A stretch of DNA of 64,000 nucleotides from Marinobacter sp. SS21 (lineage in GTDB: Bacteria; Pseudomonadota; Gammaproteobacteria; Pseudomonadales; Oleiphilaceae). Positions within the stretch are counted from its first letter, which is position 1; each line of letters starts with the position of its first letter. The translations under genes were made by a program, and so were the position numbers. The stretch spans positions 97,529 through 161,528 of the forward strand of contig NZ_JAQNDA010000010.1 in the NCBI RefSeq assembly GCF_028369065.1. The letters run 5' to 3'. Positions 17,679-26,039 of this stretch are shown here, piece by piece. Below the pieces are notes generated by a model. That model was not told the DNA's origin. It made no database searches and was given only the letters and a program-made list of their open reading frames with translations.

Positions 17679-18719
17679 TCAGGCACCGAACAACTGCTGC
17701 CGGTAATCGCTGGGGGTCAATCCAGTCCATTTCCTGAACGCCTTGTCGAATGCACTCAGCTCTGCGAAATGCAGCCGGTACGCAACCTGCTCAATCCCGA
17801 GAGCGGGGTCCGCCAATAAACGCAGGGCAAAATCCCGCTTCAGACTGTTGAGGATGTCACTATACGTCGTGCCCTCTTTCTTGAGCTTGCGCCAGTACAG
17901 GTTCTCCGATAGTCCCAGTCTGCCTGCGATAGCACTTTGTGCGAGCCAACCCTCTTCCCGGTTTAGAACCAGCAGCCGTCGGGTTTGCGCGGTGAAAGGT
18001 TCCGAGGTATTCCGCACCAGCATCATGTTGTGGTTGTCCCGCAGCATCAGGCGGACCTGGTCCTCGGTGGCGGTAAACGGGACGTCGACGGAGGGTGCAT
18101 CGAACACTATCTGGTTCACCGGGGCGGAGAACACCAGGTTGTCGCCAAACAGATACTGTAGATGACTGTCTCTTGGCAACTCCGGGAAGCTGAAATGGAC
18201 GGCCTTGGGCTTGAGTTCCTCACCGATGAACCAGCTGATCAGCCGCAGCCAGATCAACAGCATGCTCTGGTAAATAAAGCGATAGCTGATCGGCGCGCGT
18301 TCGTCGAACCTCAATAGGAGGGTAACGGTGCCCGCAGAGCGCTGGAGTTCCCAGCGAAACTGGTCGGTGAACAGCCCAAAGAAAAGATTGCCGTAATCCG
18401 TCAATGACTGCAGGGAACGGCAGCCAACCCCACCGATGGCGAATACCCCAAAGGCCCGGCGAGGGATCGGGGCCTCCAGAAAGCCCAGGAACAGGTCCCC
18501 GCACTCCGCCATGACCCGTCGAACAAATCCCCCGTACTCCAGAACGGACAAACGGTGCCCGCTGACGGCCAGTTGCCGGCGGGAGAGGCCTTCCTGGGCC
18601 AGCAACCGTTCAGCGGTATTTGACGCCATCCCCACCCCTTCCAGTACATCAGTCAGAAAGGCGACGGGAATGGTCTGGGTCATCAGCAGGTCTTGCAGTG
18701 ACCTGTAGGTGGACGTCAT
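17679..18719 (-). CDS. AraC-family regulator of the Rieske/PhyH genes
   Basis: A 346-residue AraC-family regulator of the OruR/ArgR-like layout: an N-terminal 'Arabinose_bd'-type domain (residues about 20-205) and a C-terminal double helix-turn-helix near 240-345 (QSAIAGRLGLSENLYWRKLK, then AYRLHFAELSAFDKAFRKWT and GLTPSDYR). The frame is open to 18770, but ATG at 18719 is chosen because AGGAAG lies just upstream. It is divergent from the Rieske oxygenase gene across 196 nt, which suggests that it activates that operon. Confidence 0.83.
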   Translation of the reverse strand: MTSTYRSLQDLLMTQTIPVAFLTDVLEGVGMASNTAERLLAQEGLSRRQLAVSGHRLSVLEYGGFVRRVMAECGDLFLGFLEAPIPRRAFGVFAIGGVGCRSLQSLTDYGNLFFGLFTDQFRWELQRSAGTVTLLLRFDERAPISYRFIYQSMLLIWLRLISWFIGEELKPKAVHFSFPELPRDSHLQYLFGDNLVFSAPVNQIVFDAPSVDVPFTATEDQVRLMLRDNHNMMLVRNTSEPFTAQTRRLLVLNREEGWLAQSAIAGRLGLSENLYWRKLKKEGTTYSDILNSLKRDFALRLLADPALGIEQVAYRLHFAELSAFDKAFRKWTGLTPSDYRQQLFGA

Positions 18720-18915
18720 AGCTTCTTCCTGGATTGCATCTTGTTTCTGAAAATCTACCCGGAATTGCAATGATTGGACAAGTGACGTGCAGGATTGAAA
18801 CCTGTTTTTCGACCTAACCGGCCGGTAACGTCACAGGTAAAGGGTCCGTGCACGAACCGCTGCACGATTCGGGTGAATCATTCTTAACGTATTTCGCAAA
18901 TCCTGTGAGGGTCCC

Positions 18916-20085
18916 ATGAACCGGTCCGACGAACACCAGTTGTTGATGCAATGCCTTAGCCTGCTGGAAGAAAAATCCACGACGCTGTCTCCGCAGAGCC
19001 ACGCTTCACCAACGGACCGCTACACCGACCCGGATCGTTTTGCACAAGAACTGAAGGCCATTCATCAGCGGCTTCCTATCGCTTACCTGCACAGCAGTGA
19101 GCTGCCCGAGCCTCATCATTTCCGGACGATTGACACCCATGTTGGCGCTGTTCTGTTCACCCGCGGGGAAGACGGCAACGTCAACGCCTTTCACAACGTG
19201 TGTCGCCACCGCGGTGCCCAGGTCGAGTCCCGGGCATCCGGCTGCGCCAAAGCCTTCTCCTGCCCTTACCACGCCTGGCGTTACAGTGCAGAGGGCGAGC
19301 TGATCTCGGTGCCGTTTGAGCAAACCTGCTTTCCGGATTTGAACAAAAGCGAGCGTGGCCTGGTGGCCATTCCCTGCATCGAGGCCTACGGTTTCATCTG
19401 GCTGTGTCCCGAGGCAGACTCCCGGGAAGCCGCGGAACAACAGGTGGCGCAGCACTTTGAACCGGTATCCGCCGATCTGTCGTGGCTGGGGTTAGACCAA
19501 CTACACACCTTCGACCAACACCGCCGACGCTGGCGCTGTAACTGGAAAATCGTCAACGAGGGCGGCCTGGAAACCTACCATTTCAAGTTCGCCCATAAGG
19601 ACAGCATTGGCCCTTACTTCCTGAGCAATACCTGCGTAACCGATCAACTCGGCGCGCATTTCCGGGTCGTGATGCCCACGGAAAAACTGAAGGAGGTCAC
19701 CGAGGCGTCACTGGCCGATACCCGACTGAGAGACATCACCCACATCGTCTACGGACTGGCACCGCAAACCACCTTCCTGGTTCAGAAGGCTCATATCGAC
19801 TGGATTCAAATGATTCCCGTCTGCGTCGATGAAACCGACATCATCATGACGTCGCTCATTCCGACACCGCGCGAGGAGCTGAGCGCAGAAGAACACGCCT
19901 ACTGGCAACGCAATCTGGAGATTTCCATCGCCACCCTCGACGAAGATTTCGAGCTTGGCCAATCCATCCAGGCTGGCCTGAACAGTGGCGCGAATCAAAG
20001 CCTGACCTTTGGCCGCAACGAAGGGGCACTGGCCGCCTATAACCGCTGGGTGGAGGATCAGCTTCAGGCATTCAACAACGGATGA
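18916..20085 (+). CDS. Rieske non-heme iron oxygenase, alpha subunit
   Basis: A 389-residue ring-hydroxylating oxygenase large subunit. The Rieske 2Fe-2S motif is C96-R-H98 and C116-P-Y-H119 (CRHRG, CPYHAW). The mononuclear iron site is NEGGLETYHFKFAHKD, giving H222 and H227. The bridging acid three residues before the first His is Glu (E219) rather than the Asp of naphthalene dioxygenase; a Glu here is known in CntA/YeaW-type carnitine oxygenases. No reductase or ferredoxin gene lies nearby, so electrons must come from elsewhere. Substrate is unknown. A PhyH-type oxygenase follows after 64 nt. Confidence 0.88.
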   Translation: MNRSDEHQLLMQCLSLLEEKSTTLSPQSHASPTDRYTDPDRFAQELKAIHQRLPIAYLHSSELPEPHHFRTIDTHVGAVLFTRGEDGNVNAFHNVCRHRGAQVESRASGCAKAFSCPYHAWRYSAEGELISVPFEQTCFPDLNKSERGLVAIPCIEAYGFIWLCPEADSREAAEQQVAQHFEPVSADLSWLGLDQLHTFDQHRRRWRCNWKIVNEGGLETYHFKFAHKDSIGPYFLSNTCVTDQLGAHFRVVMPTEKLKEVTEASLADTRLRDITHIVYGLAPQTTFLVQKAHIDWIQMIPVCVDETDIIMTSLIPTPREELSAEEHAYWQRNLEISIATLDEDFELGQSIQAGLNSGANQSLTFGRNEGALAAYNRWVEDQLQAFNNG

Positions 20086-20149
20086 AGGACTGGCGTGGGT
20101 GTGCAGTGGATCGCGCCCTGCCCAAGACAACCAACAAGAGGCTCTGCCA

Positions 20150-20986
20150 ATGCCCCAACCGCTTGATGTTGGCCAATACAACAAAACCGACCACGCCAAA
20201 ACCCACCGGCAATTGAAACCGGGACTAGAGCGTAATACGCCGGCCATCGAACGGGATTTCGAGACCCTGATGCGAGACGGCTACGTCATTATCGAGAACC
20301 TGATTCCCAGAGAGACCTGCGCTGCGATCAAGTCCGAGGGCCTTGCCCTGCTCGGCCAAACCGGTCGCAACGCGTTTGAAGGTCACCAGACTCAGCGGGT
20401 CTACAATGTGCTGTCGAAGACGCGGCTGACTGACCAGCTCGCGACTCACCCTCGCTTCCTCGGCTTGATGGACCGCTTGTTTGAACCGGGTTTCCTGCTG
20501 TCCCAGAGCCAAATCATCAACATCCTTCCGGGCGAAGCACCCCAGGGGCTGCACCACGACGACGGCTTCTATCGGCTACCACGGCCACGGCAGCCGCTCG
20601 GCGCCGCCACGGTCTGGGCCATCGACGATTTCACCGAAGACAACGGCGCAACGGTGATCGTACCGGGCAGTCATCGCTGGGGCGATGACCGGATTGCCAA
20701 GCGGGACGAGGCCATATCTGCGGTGATGCCAGCCGGATCGGTTGTGTTTTTCCTGGGCACCACCTGGCATGGCGGTGGCGAAAACCACTCGAAAGCTGCT
20801 CGTTTCGCCATCACTCACCAGTACTGCGAGGCTTACATGCGCCAGCAGGAGAACTACCTGCTCGAACTGTCCAAGGACACGGTGCGATCACTCTCGCCGG
20901 AACTCCAGGCGCTGGTCGGCTACTCCATTTACCCACCGTTCATGGGCATGGTGGAAGGTATGCACCCTCTGCGTACGCTGGAGTAA
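20150..20986 (+). CDS. Phytanoyl-CoA dioxygenase (PhyH)-family Fe(II)/2-oxoglutarate oxygenase
   Basis: A 278-residue PhyH-family protein. The iron triad is visible as H-H-D-D at 135-138 and H207 (TTWHGGGENHSK); R218 is placed to bind the 2-oxoglutarate carboxylate. VWAIDDFTEDNGATVIVPGS followed by HRW is the typical family core. The open frame reaches into the Rieske gene, but ATG at 20150 with AGAGG upstream is the sensible start. Co-transcription with a Rieske oxygenase suggests two oxidative steps on one compound. Substrate cannot be predicted; bacterial PhyH proteins act on very diverse small molecules. Confidence 0.83.
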   Translation: MPQPLDVGQYNKTDHAKTHRQLKPGLERNTPAIERDFETLMRDGYVIIENLIPRETCAAIKSEGLALLGQTGRNAFEGHQTQRVYNVLSKTRLTDQLATHPRFLGLMDRLFEPGFLLSQSQIINILPGEAPQGLHHDDGFYRLPRPRQPLGAATVWAIDDFTEDNGATVIVPGSHRWGDDRIAKRDEAISAVMPAGSVVFFLGTTWHGGGENHSKAARFAITHQYCEAYMRQQENYLLELSKDTVRSLSPELQALVGYSIYPPFMGMVEGMHPLRTLE

Positions 20987-21086
20987 CCGGCCGGGTTGTC
21001 CAATTCCCCCCTATGCTAGGGGCGCTGGCCACCGGTAGCTGTGCGCTGTCCACCACTGATCGAATACGCTGCGCGGTTCCGCAATC

Positions 21087-21464
21087 TCAGTCCGCCGAAG
21101 GCAGATTGCCCCCCAGCATGTTTTCAACCACCGCCGCATTGTAGAAGGCTTCAACCGTCTGGATTTTGTCGTCCCGGACACGAAACCAGACTGCCAGGCG
21201 CACATCGCCAATCGGCTCGAAGTTGGTCCGGTAATCGAGGATCGCAAACACGTGCTCCCCATCGGCACTGAGCTGGCGGAGGATCAGGTCTTTCTGGATG
21301 GCAACCATACCGAACTGGTAGGACAGCATGTCATCCCGACTCAGAAATCGCATGTTCGGCCCCACATACTCAAACCCCTCAGCGGCCAGCAAGGTCTTTG
21401 CCTCATCCAGGCGCTGGTCATGAATATCGGCGATGAACTGCGCCACGATGTCTTTTGGCTGCAT
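21087..21464 (-). CDS. SnoaL/NTF2-like small protein
   Basis: A 125-residue protein with the cone-like NTF2 fold pattern: an N-terminal helix (DIVAQFIADIHDQRLDEAKT), FEYVGPNMRFLSRDDMLSY, then beta strands VFAILDYRTNF, VRLAVWFRVRDDKIQTVEAF and YNAAVV. Members include isomerases, hydrolases and carriers, so no function can be given. ATG at 21464 with GGAG upstream is preferred over the longer frame. It converges on the PhyH gene with 100 nt between the stops. The 377 nt between it and the next gene hold a CRP site and no recognisable gene. Confidence 0.65.
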   Translation of the reverse strand: MQPKDIVAQFIADIHDQRLDEAKTLLAAEGFEYVGPNMRFLSRDDMLSYQFGMVAIQKDLILRQLSADGEHVFAILDYRTNFEPIGDVRLAVWFRVRDDKIQTVEAFYNAAVVENMLGGNLPSAD

Positions 21465-21738
21465 GAATGGACTCCATATCCGAGCTGGGGACGGCTCCCT
21501 GGATTCGCGTAACTGCTTTAAAATTGAGCACTTATTCACTTGGACAACCCAAATGATGCGACGACAAGTGCGCCAGATGGCAGCATACTCCGAGCTCTCA
21601 GAAGCCAAAGTCAGGATCTACCTTTGAACTTAGCAGGTCAGCCGAAGTTCTGGGCCAGGACGCCCCACTTTCCAAGAGAAATTCCTTGGATATTTTTTTC
21701 CTGCGGGCTCTCGAGATCCCTGATGCAAACCTGTAACT

Positions 21739-21754
21739 TGTGACCCACATCACA
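21739..21754. promoter_or_regulatory. Perfect CRP/Vfr consensus site
   Basis: TGTGACCCACATCACA matches the CRP consensus TGTGA-N6-TCACA exactly and lies 87 nt before the start of the Hpt-REC-REC gene. A TACACT hexamer at 21783-21788 could be the -10 box, with a poor -35, as expected of an activated promoter. The distance from site centre to a start near 21795 is about 49 nt, not a textbook class I or II spacing, so the exact promoter is uncertain. Apart from this, 21465-21841 shows no gene. Confidence 0.65.
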
Positions 21755-21841
21755 CCTTCGCAGTGGTGGACGAAAACACCTTTACACTGATCAGCCCTGA
21801 TCACGCGTCCATCATCCACGCGCAGCACAAGAGGTTCGGTA

Positions 21842-24265
21842 ATGGCGGGAGTCGACTTGGGACAGAAGTACGAAGAGCTCAAGCAGCAGTATGTACGGAG
21901 TTTACCCAAGCGCCTGGACGAGCTGCGGACGGTTTGGAACCGACTCCAGCACGTTAGCTGGGATACCAAGGCACTGACGTTCATGGAGCAGTGTGCCCAC
22001 AAGCTCTCCGGTAGTGGCGCCACTTTTCAGTTTCCGGAAATCAGCCACTGCGCCCGCGTACTGGAAGCCCAATTGCGGCAAATGCTGAACAAGCCAGATG
22101 CAAACCCATCGGAGCGGAACCAAATCGAAGCCTCACTGCGTGGCCTGGAACGCGCTCTCGATCAAGCAATCAACACCGCCACCCCGCAATCCGTGGCGAT
22201 ACCGCCGGTAAAGGCCGTCAAAAGTCACCACCGCATTGCCGTAATCGAAGACGACCTAAGTCAGGCTGCTTTCCTGAAAGCCTGGCTGGACCAGCGCGGC
22301 TTCACGGTGGAAATTTTCGAGACCCCCGAGGCCTACAGCAGGCGAACGGACGACCACAGCCACCATCTGATTCTGCTGGATCTCAGCTTTCCCGAAGGCG
22401 CGCTGGAAGGCATCGCCTGGCTGGAACGCCTGAAGAGCCAGCTCGATGCCAACACCCCGGTAATCATGATGTCGGCCAGAAGCGACATGGTGGCGCGCAT
22501 GCGGGCCCTTCGAGCCGGTGCGGATACCTATCTCACCAAACCCCTGGACCTGGAAGCACTGGAAAACCGTATTAACCAGTTGCTGGCGAACACCACCACA
22601 ACGAGACCGCGTGTACTTTGGGTGGACGATGACACGGACCTGCTCGCCTACTACAAAATCCTGCTTTCCGACGAAGGCTACGAAGTGGAAGGCCTCTCTC
22701 AGCCGGTGCGTATACTCGAGCGCGTAGAGCAATTTCAGCCGGATGCCATAGTACTGGATCAGGAGATGCCCGGCGTTCAGGGGGTCGAACTGGCTCGGGT
22801 ACTCCGCCAGGATGCCCGCTTCATGACCATCCCCATTCTGTTTGTATCTGCCTCGCAGTCGGTGTCCGAACAGCTGGAGCAGCACAGCATGGCCGGCAAC
22901 GAGGTGTTCCGAAAGCCACTGGATAACAAACAGTTTCTGGCCGCCCTGCAACACCACCTGGCGCAGGCGCAACGGATCACAGCCCGCATCAACCTGGTCA
23001 GTCAGCGTAAAGAACGCCAGGGCCTGCAAAACCACGACTATTTCCTGACAGAGCTGGCCACCTTACTTGCCTACATTGAGGTCAAGCCAGACAACCAATC
23101 CCGTTACCTGCTGCAACTCGGCATCTGCCGTGAAGCGTACCTGCGCGCGCAATATGGCGCTCGTGCCCTGGCCCGCTTAACCGCTCGCATGGAACATCAC
23201 TTCGCGAACCAGTTGGGCACCGGCGACTCCGGTTGTGCCTTGGGTGGAGGCAGCTTCCTGTTTCAGGTCAACGCACCCGCAGTCGAGGATGCCAGTGCGT
23301 TTCTGGAAAGCTTCTACCAACGTCTGAACAGCGCAAACTGGTGCCTGGGCGAACCGCCCATCCCGGTCGCCCTAAGTATGGGGGTACTACCGCTGACCGA
23401 GGCTATGAACGAAGACAAGGCCCTGCTGGAAGTTGAACAAGCCTGTGGCGAGGCGATGCAAACAGAAGGCGGCTGCGTGGTGTGGCAGCAGGCACCTGAA
23501 CGGTCCGAGGACAGCAAGCTGGACGAGCGTATCCGTGAACTGCTCGAAGCCCGGGCCTTCAAACTGCACTATCAGCCGATCGTGAATATGGATTCCGGCG
23601 ACACCCTGTTCGAGGCCCTGGTGCGGCTAGTAGACGAAAACGACGCCGTGTACCTGCCAGGCCAATTCATGCCCCAAATGGCCGATGGCAACCACGGAAC
23701 CCTCCATGACCTGGATTGTTGGGTGATTGAACATGCGGTCAGCGAGCTGTCAAAGCAGACCGGCAAAGCCGCGGCCAGCCATTCCGTGGCCATCAAACTC
23801 TCCACCCCGATGGCCGAAGTGGCGAAGATGGTGCCGCACCTCCGCAGCGGCATGCGTAACGCCCGCATCGAGGGGAAACGTCGGATCTACCTGGCCCTCT
23901 CGAATCCGGCCGTGATTAAAGATGTTGCCAGGGCTAAACAGTTGTTGAATGCATTACGGGACATGGAGTGCGGGCTGATCATCGAACACGTTGACACCAG
24001 CACCGCGTCGGTTGAATTACTGAAAGAACTGCGCTCCGTGGATTTCGTAAAACTGGCCCCGAAATACGGCGCCAACGCCGAACAGACGCCGGCGTTGGAA
24101 AACCTGCTCAATCAACTCTCCGCAACGTTCGGATCCAGCCTGCCGGTCGTGGCGACCCGGGTAGAGGATGCCAAGGCCCTGGCCTGGTTCTGGGACCGGG
24201 GCATTCGCAATTTCCAGGGACACTTCATTCAGGCGCCGGAAGTGGCAATGAATTTCGAGTTTTGA
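21842..24265 (+). CDS. Hpt-REC-REC protein with degenerate GGDEF and EAL domains
   Basis: An 807-residue cytoplasmic signalling protein. Domains in order: Hpt (residues about 5-110, phosphoacceptor H53 in CAHKLSGSGATF), REC1 (131-248, D180 in ILLDLSF, K233), REC2 (257-375, D306 in IVLDQEMPG, K358), a GGDEF-like domain (about 395-550) whose signature reads LGGGSF, and an EAL-like domain (about 562-805). EALVR is kept at 591-595, but the later metal-binding DDFGTG segment is replaced by EHVDTSTAS. So both c-di-GMP domains look inactive as enzymes and may bind ligands or partners, while all phosphorelay residues are intact. A CRP consensus site lies upstream. Confidence 0.85.
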   Translation: MAGVDLGQKYEELKQQYVRSLPKRLDELRTVWNRLQHVSWDTKALTFMEQCAHKLSGSGATFQFPEISHCARVLEAQLRQMLNKPDANPSERNQIEASLRGLERALDQAINTATPQSVAIPPVKAVKSHHRIAVIEDDLSQAAFLKAWLDQRGFTVEIFETPEAYSRRTDDHSHHLILLDLSFPEGALEGIAWLERLKSQLDANTPVIMMSARSDMVARMRALRAGADTYLTKPLDLEALENRINQLLANTTTTRPRVLWVDDDTDLLAYYKILLSDEGYEVEGLSQPVRILERVEQFQPDAIVLDQEMPGVQGVELARVLRQDARFMTIPILFVSASQSVSEQLEQHSMAGNEVFRKPLDNKQFLAALQHHLAQAQRITARINLVSQRKERQGLQNHDYFLTELATLLAYIEVKPDNQSRYLLQLGICREAYLRAQYGARALARLTARMEHHFANQLGTGDSGCALGGGSFLFQVNAPAVEDASAFLESFYQRLNSANWCLGEPPIPVALSMGVLPLTEAMNEDKALLEVEQACGEAMQTEGGCVVWQQAPERSEDSKLDERIRELLEARAFKLHYQPIVNMDSGDTLFEALVRLVDENDAVYLPGQFMPQMADGNHGTLHDLDCWVIEHAVSELSKQTGKAAASHSVAIKLSTPMAEVAKMVPHLRSGMRNARIEGKRRIYLALSNPAVIKDVARAKQLLNALRDMECGLIIEHVDTSTASVELLKELRSVDFVKLAPKYGANAEQTPALENLLNQLSATFGSSLPVVATRVEDAKALAWFWDRGIRNFQGHFIQAPEVAMNFEF

Positions 24266-24268
24266 GAC

Positions 24269-25075
24269 TCACAACTTGAACACGCGACATGCGTTTTCGC
24301 CCAAAAAAAGATTCCGTGCTTCGTCGTCCAATGACAATTCATCAAGATGCTCAAGCGCTTTGGCGGGCATGATCATTGGGTAGTTGGTGCCGAAGAGGAC
24401 CTTGCGACGTCCATGACCACCCATGAATTCAACCAGCGCCTGCGGATATCGCCTGGCGGTGTAGGCGGAGGTATCGATATAAACATGCTCATGCTTTGTC
24501 GCGACCGCAATGGCTTCATCGGTCCAGGGGTATCCAATGTGGCCACCAACGATCACCAGTTCGGGAAAATCCAGGGCCACTTGATCCAGGTAGATTGGCC
24601 GCCCGACTTCTGAGGGCATGAGTGGACCGGTGTGGCCGATTTGTGTGCAAAACGGAACCCCTAGATCGCAGCACGCAGCGTAAACCGGATAAAACCGACG
24701 ATCCGTTGGCGGCACTTCCCAGAGCCAGGGCAGAACCCGTATGGCCTTGAACCCCAGTTCGCTGATACAGCGTCGGACTTCCCGCACCGCATCCATAGGC
24801 CTCGATATATCCACCGCCCCCACACCCACCAGTCGGTCTGGCGCCTCAGCGACGAAGCCTGCGACCTCATCGTTTGAAATCATGACATTGCGGGGAGCGA
24901 CCCAGGCGCTGATGAGGCTACGATCAACCCCAGCCTGAGCCATCATCGCCAGAGTTGTGCTTACCGGAAGCTCAGCGGTGGGCATCGGGGATTGGGTCCA
25001 CCGGCGCAAAGATTCAAAGACCGGATCCTGCGCATGCCTTAACGTGGGATGCTGTGCCCATGCGTCAACAATCAT
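24269..25075 (-). CDS. Amidohydrolase-family protein (Amidohydro_2 type)
   Basis: A 268-residue TIM-barrel protein of the Amidohydro_2 family (decarboxylases and lactonases related to ACMSD). It begins MIVDAWAQHPT, in place of the usual D-x-H-x-H metal motif, and has GFKAIRVLPWLWEVPPTDRR, QIGHTG, VGGHIGYPWTDE, and FGTNYPMI near the end. The N-terminal WAQH instead of HxH suggests an altered metal site. AAGGAG precedes the start. It converges on the Hpt-REC-REC gene with 3 nt between the stops and is not obviously linked to it in function. Confidence 0.75.
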   Translation of the reverse strand: MIVDAWAQHPTLRHAQDPVFESLRRWTQSPMPTAELPVSTTLAMMAQAGVDRSLISAWVAPRNVMISNDEVAGFVAEAPDRLVGVGAVDISRPMDAVREVRRCISELGFKAIRVLPWLWEVPPTDRRFYPVYAACCDLGVPFCTQIGHTGPLMPSEVGRPIYLDQVALDFPELVIVGGHIGYPWTDEAIAVATKHEHVYIDTSAYTARRYPQALVEFMGGHGRRKVLFGTNYPMIMPAKALEHLDELSLDDEARNLFLGENACRVFKL

Positions 25076-25177
25076 GGGACTCCTTCAAGTGGGAACCAGT
25101 GTCAACCACAGCCTAGTTCACTTTCAATCGAACCACCATGTGCTCGCTGAGCGCCTACAAGGCGCCGTTACCTCTGA

Positions 25178-25921
25178 CTACTTCCCTTCCCCCACCACCC
25201 TGACGAAAGCATGGTCCTCCAACCCCGCTTTCGGTCGGAACAGCGCTGCTGGGCGACCGCGACCTCCGGGCGGGGGGGCTTCGCCGACTTCATCGAGGAT
25301 GTCTGCGCTGAGGATACGGCGCCGGAACGATTTCTTTTCCAGTGGCGCCCCCAGTACTTCCTCAAAAGCCTGCTGCAACTGGGTCAGGGTGAAGGGGGTG
25401 TCCAGGGTATGGACCGGCAGTACGGTGTAGGCGGTCTTGCCACTGAGGCGCTGACGGGCGGCAGCCAGTAACTGGCGGTGGTCAAACGCCAGGTCGTGCG
25501 CCATGGCGTCCGCCAGCGGCCACCAACGGGTATCGGCCACCGAGTCCACGAACGCGGCCGTCGGTGCATGGGCCATCAGCGCCATATAGAGCACCGTGAC
25601 CGACCAGCCACGGGGGTCACGGGCGTTATCGCCCACGGTGCAGACCTGTTCGAGGTAAGGAGCCGTTACCCCCGTTTTCTGCCGTAATTTTCGTGCTGCC
25701 GCTGCGCTGAGCGCCTGGTCCTGCCCGGCATCGATAAAGCCACCGGGCAGGGCCCAGCGACCTCGTTCCGGGTGGTTGGCCCGCTGTACCAGCAGCACGT
25801 GCAGGCGCCCTTCGATCAGGGTAAATATCGCCACATCCACCGTTACCAAGGGGCTGAGGTAGTCCTGCGGGTTGTATTCGTCCAGGAAGCGTTGTTCGTC
25901 GGCATGGTCGCGGCTTGCCAT
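25178..25921 (-). CDS. nrtR: NrtR, Nudix-related repressor of NAD metabolism
   Basis: A 247-residue fusion of a Nudix domain (residues about 20-150) and a C-terminal winged helix (about 155-235). The Nudix box reads GGFIDAGQDQALSAAAARKL then RQKTG: the catalytic Glu residues of GX5EX7REUXEEXG are lost, as in NrtR regulators that only bind ADP-ribose-type ligands. The C-terminal KSFRRRILSADILDEVGE is typical of the family. Two ATGs lie in tandem at 25924 and 25921; the second has the better spacing to AAGGGG. It is divergent from nadM, with an operator 17 nt upstream of its start. Confidence 0.9.
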   Translation of the reverse strand: MASRDHADEQRFLDEYNPQDYLSPLVTVDVAIFTLIEGRLHVLLVQRANHPERGRWALPGGFIDAGQDQALSAAAARKLRQKTGVTAPYLEQVCTVGDNARDPRGWSVTVLYMALMAHAPTAAFVDSVADTRWWPLADAMAHDLAFDHRQLLAAARQRLSGKTAYTVLPVHTLDTPFTLTQLQQAFEEVLGAPLEKKSFRRRILSADILDEVGEAPPPGGRGRPAALFRPKAGLEDHAFVRVVGEGK

Positions 25922-25937
25922 CATTTCCCCTTGCAAC

Positions 25938-25958
25938 TTAGTGGCTTTATGCCAACAA
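25938..25958. promoter_or_regulatory. Probable NrtR operator, nrtR-nadM promoter region
   Basis: Half-sites TTAGTGGC and GCCAACAA lie 5 nt apart (TTTAT between). The second copy in front of nadV (27151-27171) has the same left half and GCC-AA right half with the same spacing, 15 or more of 21 positions shared. The site is 82 nt before nadM and 17 nt before nrtR, fit for repression of both. Confidence 0.72.
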
Positions 25959-26039
25959 TAACACGGGCACTGGCACGCGTCAGCCTCACCGGCAGCCGGA
26001 CAGACCGGCCGCCCACCCAACCAGCAAGGAGTTTGCTGC

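Noticed and set aside
21540..21743. A 67-residue plus-strand frame in the gap before the Hpt-REC-REC gene
   Set aside because: No good ribosome-binding site, no family pattern and it overlaps the region upstream of the CRP site. It is most likely chance.
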